From Pseudomonadota bacterium (GTDB lineage: Bacteria; Pseudomonadota; Gammaproteobacteria; Burkholderiales; Methylophilaceae): 6,694 nt of DNA. The notes beneath the pieces were generated by a model. That model did no database searches. It had not been told where the DNA came from and saw only the letters and a list, made by a program, of their open reading frames with translations. The translations under genes were made by a program, and so were the position numbers. The stretch spans positions 1 through 6,694 of the forward strand of contig JAKPIR010000221.1 of assembly GCA_029549705.1 (NCBI GenBank), written 5' to 3'. Shown in pieces: positions 5,526 through 6,694 of the stretch. Within the stretch, counting starts at the first letter, position 1; every line of letters begins with the position of its first letter.

Positions 5526-6380
5526 TTAAATTGAGGCGACGCTAAATGTGTCGCACTTTCTGATATCACCTGTGGTGAGTCCCTGATTAAACCAGCGCAT
5601 GCGTTGCTGAGAGGTTCCATGCGTAAAACTATCTGGCACGGCGTATCCTTGCGCTTGTTTTTGTAAAGCGTCATCGCCAATCGCGGCTGCCGCGCGCATG
5701 GCTTCTTCAACATCTCCAGTCTCCAGAATGCGATTCGTACCATCCGCATGATGCGCCCAAACGCCGGCATAGCAGTCAGCCTGTAACTCTAATCGAACGG
5801 AATATTGATTTGCTTGCGCCTCAGAACGCGCACTTTGGCGCGCTTGCTGCACTTTATCCGACACACCGGTAAGGTTCTGAATATGATGCCCGACTTCGTG
5901 CGCGATAACATAAGCCTGCGCAAAGTCACCCGGTGCATTAAATCTGTTTTTCATTTCGTCATAAAAGGCCAAATCAATATAGACTTTCTGATCCCCTGGG
6001 CAATAAAAAGGACCCATCGCAGATTGTCCTGTACCGCAAGCGGTCGGTGTGGCACCTCTAAAAAGCACGAGTGTCGGCGCTGGGTATTTCTGCCCTGCAT
6101 TTTGAAAAATCTTACCCCAAGTGTCCTCAGTGCTACCTAGCACTTTAGCCACAAATTTTGCCTCTGGGTCATCTTTGGGTATAGGTTGAGATTCCACCTG
6201 ACTATTTTGCTGCAAGCCCTGCCCCATATTGAGTACAACTGATGGATCAACGCCAAAATACATCGCCACTAAAGCCAATGCAATTGTGCCTAGTCCAATG
6301 CCCCCGGCACGACCGCCTGTCATGCGTGAGCCACGACGGTCTTCTACATTCGTACTTTCACGTTCATCTTCTAAGCGCAT
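5526..6380 (-). CDS. ypfJ: YpfJ-type neutral zinc metallopeptidase, membrane-anchored
   Basis: Putative zinc metalloprotease of the YpfJ/KPN_02809 family; its physiological substrate is not known. The 284 residues are of usual length. The N-terminus, MRLEDERESTNVEDRRG, is the family's characteristic start, with the ESxNVEDRR motif. One membrane segment follows at about 27-43 (GIGLGTIALALVAMYFG), placing the catalytic domain in the periplasm. The active site is HEVGHH (161-166) with its catalytic glutamate E162. The downstream ELQADCYAG (198-206) supplies the expected third zinc ligand. C115 and C127 in ACGTGQS...FYCPGD may form a disulfide. The start at 6380 has GGGATG about 7 bases upstream. 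It lies 55 bases after nuoN, with no clear promoter between, and 22 bases before nudF. Family assignment is firm and function is open. Confidence 0.93.
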   Translation of the reverse strand: MRLEDERESTNVEDRRGSRMTGGRAGGIGLGTIALALVAMYFGVDPSVVLNMGQGLQQNSQVESQPIPKDDPEAKFVAKVLGSTEDTWGKIFQNAGQKYPAPTLVLFRGATPTACGTGQSAMGPFYCPGDQKVYIDLAFYDEMKNRFNAPGDFAQAYVIAHEVGHHIQNLTGVSDKVQQARQSARSEAQANQYSVRLELQADCYAGVWAHHADGTNRILETGDVEEAMRAAAAIGDDALQKQAQGYAVPDSFTHGTSQQRMRWFNQGLTTGDIRKCDTFSVASI

Positions 6381-6435
6381 TTTATCATCCCATCAAATGA
6401 ATTTAAGTCATTAAATACAGCATCAAATACACTAT

Positions 6436-6694
6436 TTAACTTAAACTTCTAAATATAGCGTATGCACATATTTCCATCATTTTTTGTGGCATCAGCCCCA
6501 AAACTAATAAAGCCATGGCATTCACACCAAGCACGATGCGCATATCAAGGGCAGCCACAATCGGTGCATGGTCTAATGGCTCGTCAAAATACATGAGTTT
6601 AATCACTCTTAAATAATAAAACGCACCTACCACTGCCATTAACACTGCAAATACGACTAGCCATAAGTAGCCCGCCTGCAATGCAGCTTGCAAT
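6436..6694 (-). CDS. nuoN: NADH-quinone oxidoreductase subunit N (NuoN), C-terminal end only
   Basis: C-terminal 86 or so residues of a membrane subunit of respiratory complex I, one of the three antiporter-like proton-translocating subunits. The gene enters from the right edge, so its start is outside the window. The apparent first codon TTG at 6693 is an internal leucine. The visible part has the membrane helix YLWLVVFAVLMAVVGAF, the conserved YYLRVIKLMYFDEP that is diagnostic for NuoN-type subunits, and a final helix near VLGVNAMALLVLGLMP. The stop is TAA at 6436-6438. NuoN is normally the last gene of the nuo operon, so the metallopeptidase gene 55 bases downstream marks the boundary or a continuation of that operon. 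Confidence 0.93.
   Translation of the reverse strand, partial: LQAALQAGYLWLVVFAVLMAVVGAFYYLRVIKLMYFDEPLDHAPIVAALDMRIVLGVNAMALLVLGLMPQKMMEICAYAIFRSLS

Noticed and set aside
5504..5770. 88-codon minus-strand ORF next to the Nudix gene
   Set aside because: It overlaps the end of the metallopeptidase gene in another frame, and that frame carries the conserved family sequence.
5805..6140. 111-codon plus-strand ORF
   Set aside because: It is antisense to the zinc-binding core of the metallopeptidase gene, so it is a shadow frame.
1..6694. A previously undescribed defence or other multi-gene system
   Set aside because: Every substantial gene belongs to a recognised housekeeping family, and neither gene order nor repeats point to a new system.

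Overview
The window looks like a housekeeping stretch of a betaproteobacterial chromosome. A relative of the methylotrophic Methylophilaceae is my best guess. That placement rests on the character of the LepA, NuoN and LepB proteins and on a base composition that by eye is only mid-40s percent GC; it is inference, not a database match. No mobile element, CRISPR array, phage gene or toxin-antitoxin pair is visible, and I found no convincing new multi-gene system.

Left part (1-2905), all read on the minus strand. A tRNA-Val gene with anticodon GAC (2829-2905) has its own well-formed sigma70-type promoter just upstream (2924-2952). It is followed by a roughly 330-base region with hairpins, a doubtful 50-codon ORF and a candidate lepA promoter. 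Next come lepA (translation factor EF4, 703-2496) and, 25 bases later, lepB (signal peptidase I, 1-677, cut by the window edge). lepA-lepB is the classical operon pairing a translation factor with the enzyme that removes signal peptides from exported proteins.

Middle (3013-3654), plus strand. A single gene for an EGL-9/PHD-like 2-oxoglutarate/Fe(II) oxygenase is transcribed away from the tRNA. It ends convergently with, and overlaps by 9 bases, the last gene of the right-hand cluster.

Right part (3646-6694), all minus strand. In order of transcription these are the 3' end of nuoN (complex I subunit N), a YpfJ-type zinc metallopeptidase anchored in the inner membrane, a NudF-type ADP-ribose pyrophosphatase, and a secreted MltB-type lytic transglycosylase with a C-terminal peptidoglycan-binding domain. 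Gaps of 55, 22 and about 49 bases suggest the last three are read as one unit, possibly as the tail of the nuo transcript. The group combines respiration, nucleotide housekeeping and envelope upkeep rather than one pathway.

Most worth a second look are the tRNA-Val anticodon loop, which has C instead of the near-universal U at position 33, and the prolyl-hydroxylase-like oxygenase, whose best-studied bacterial relative modifies EF-Tu. The hairpin-containing leader of lepA comes next.
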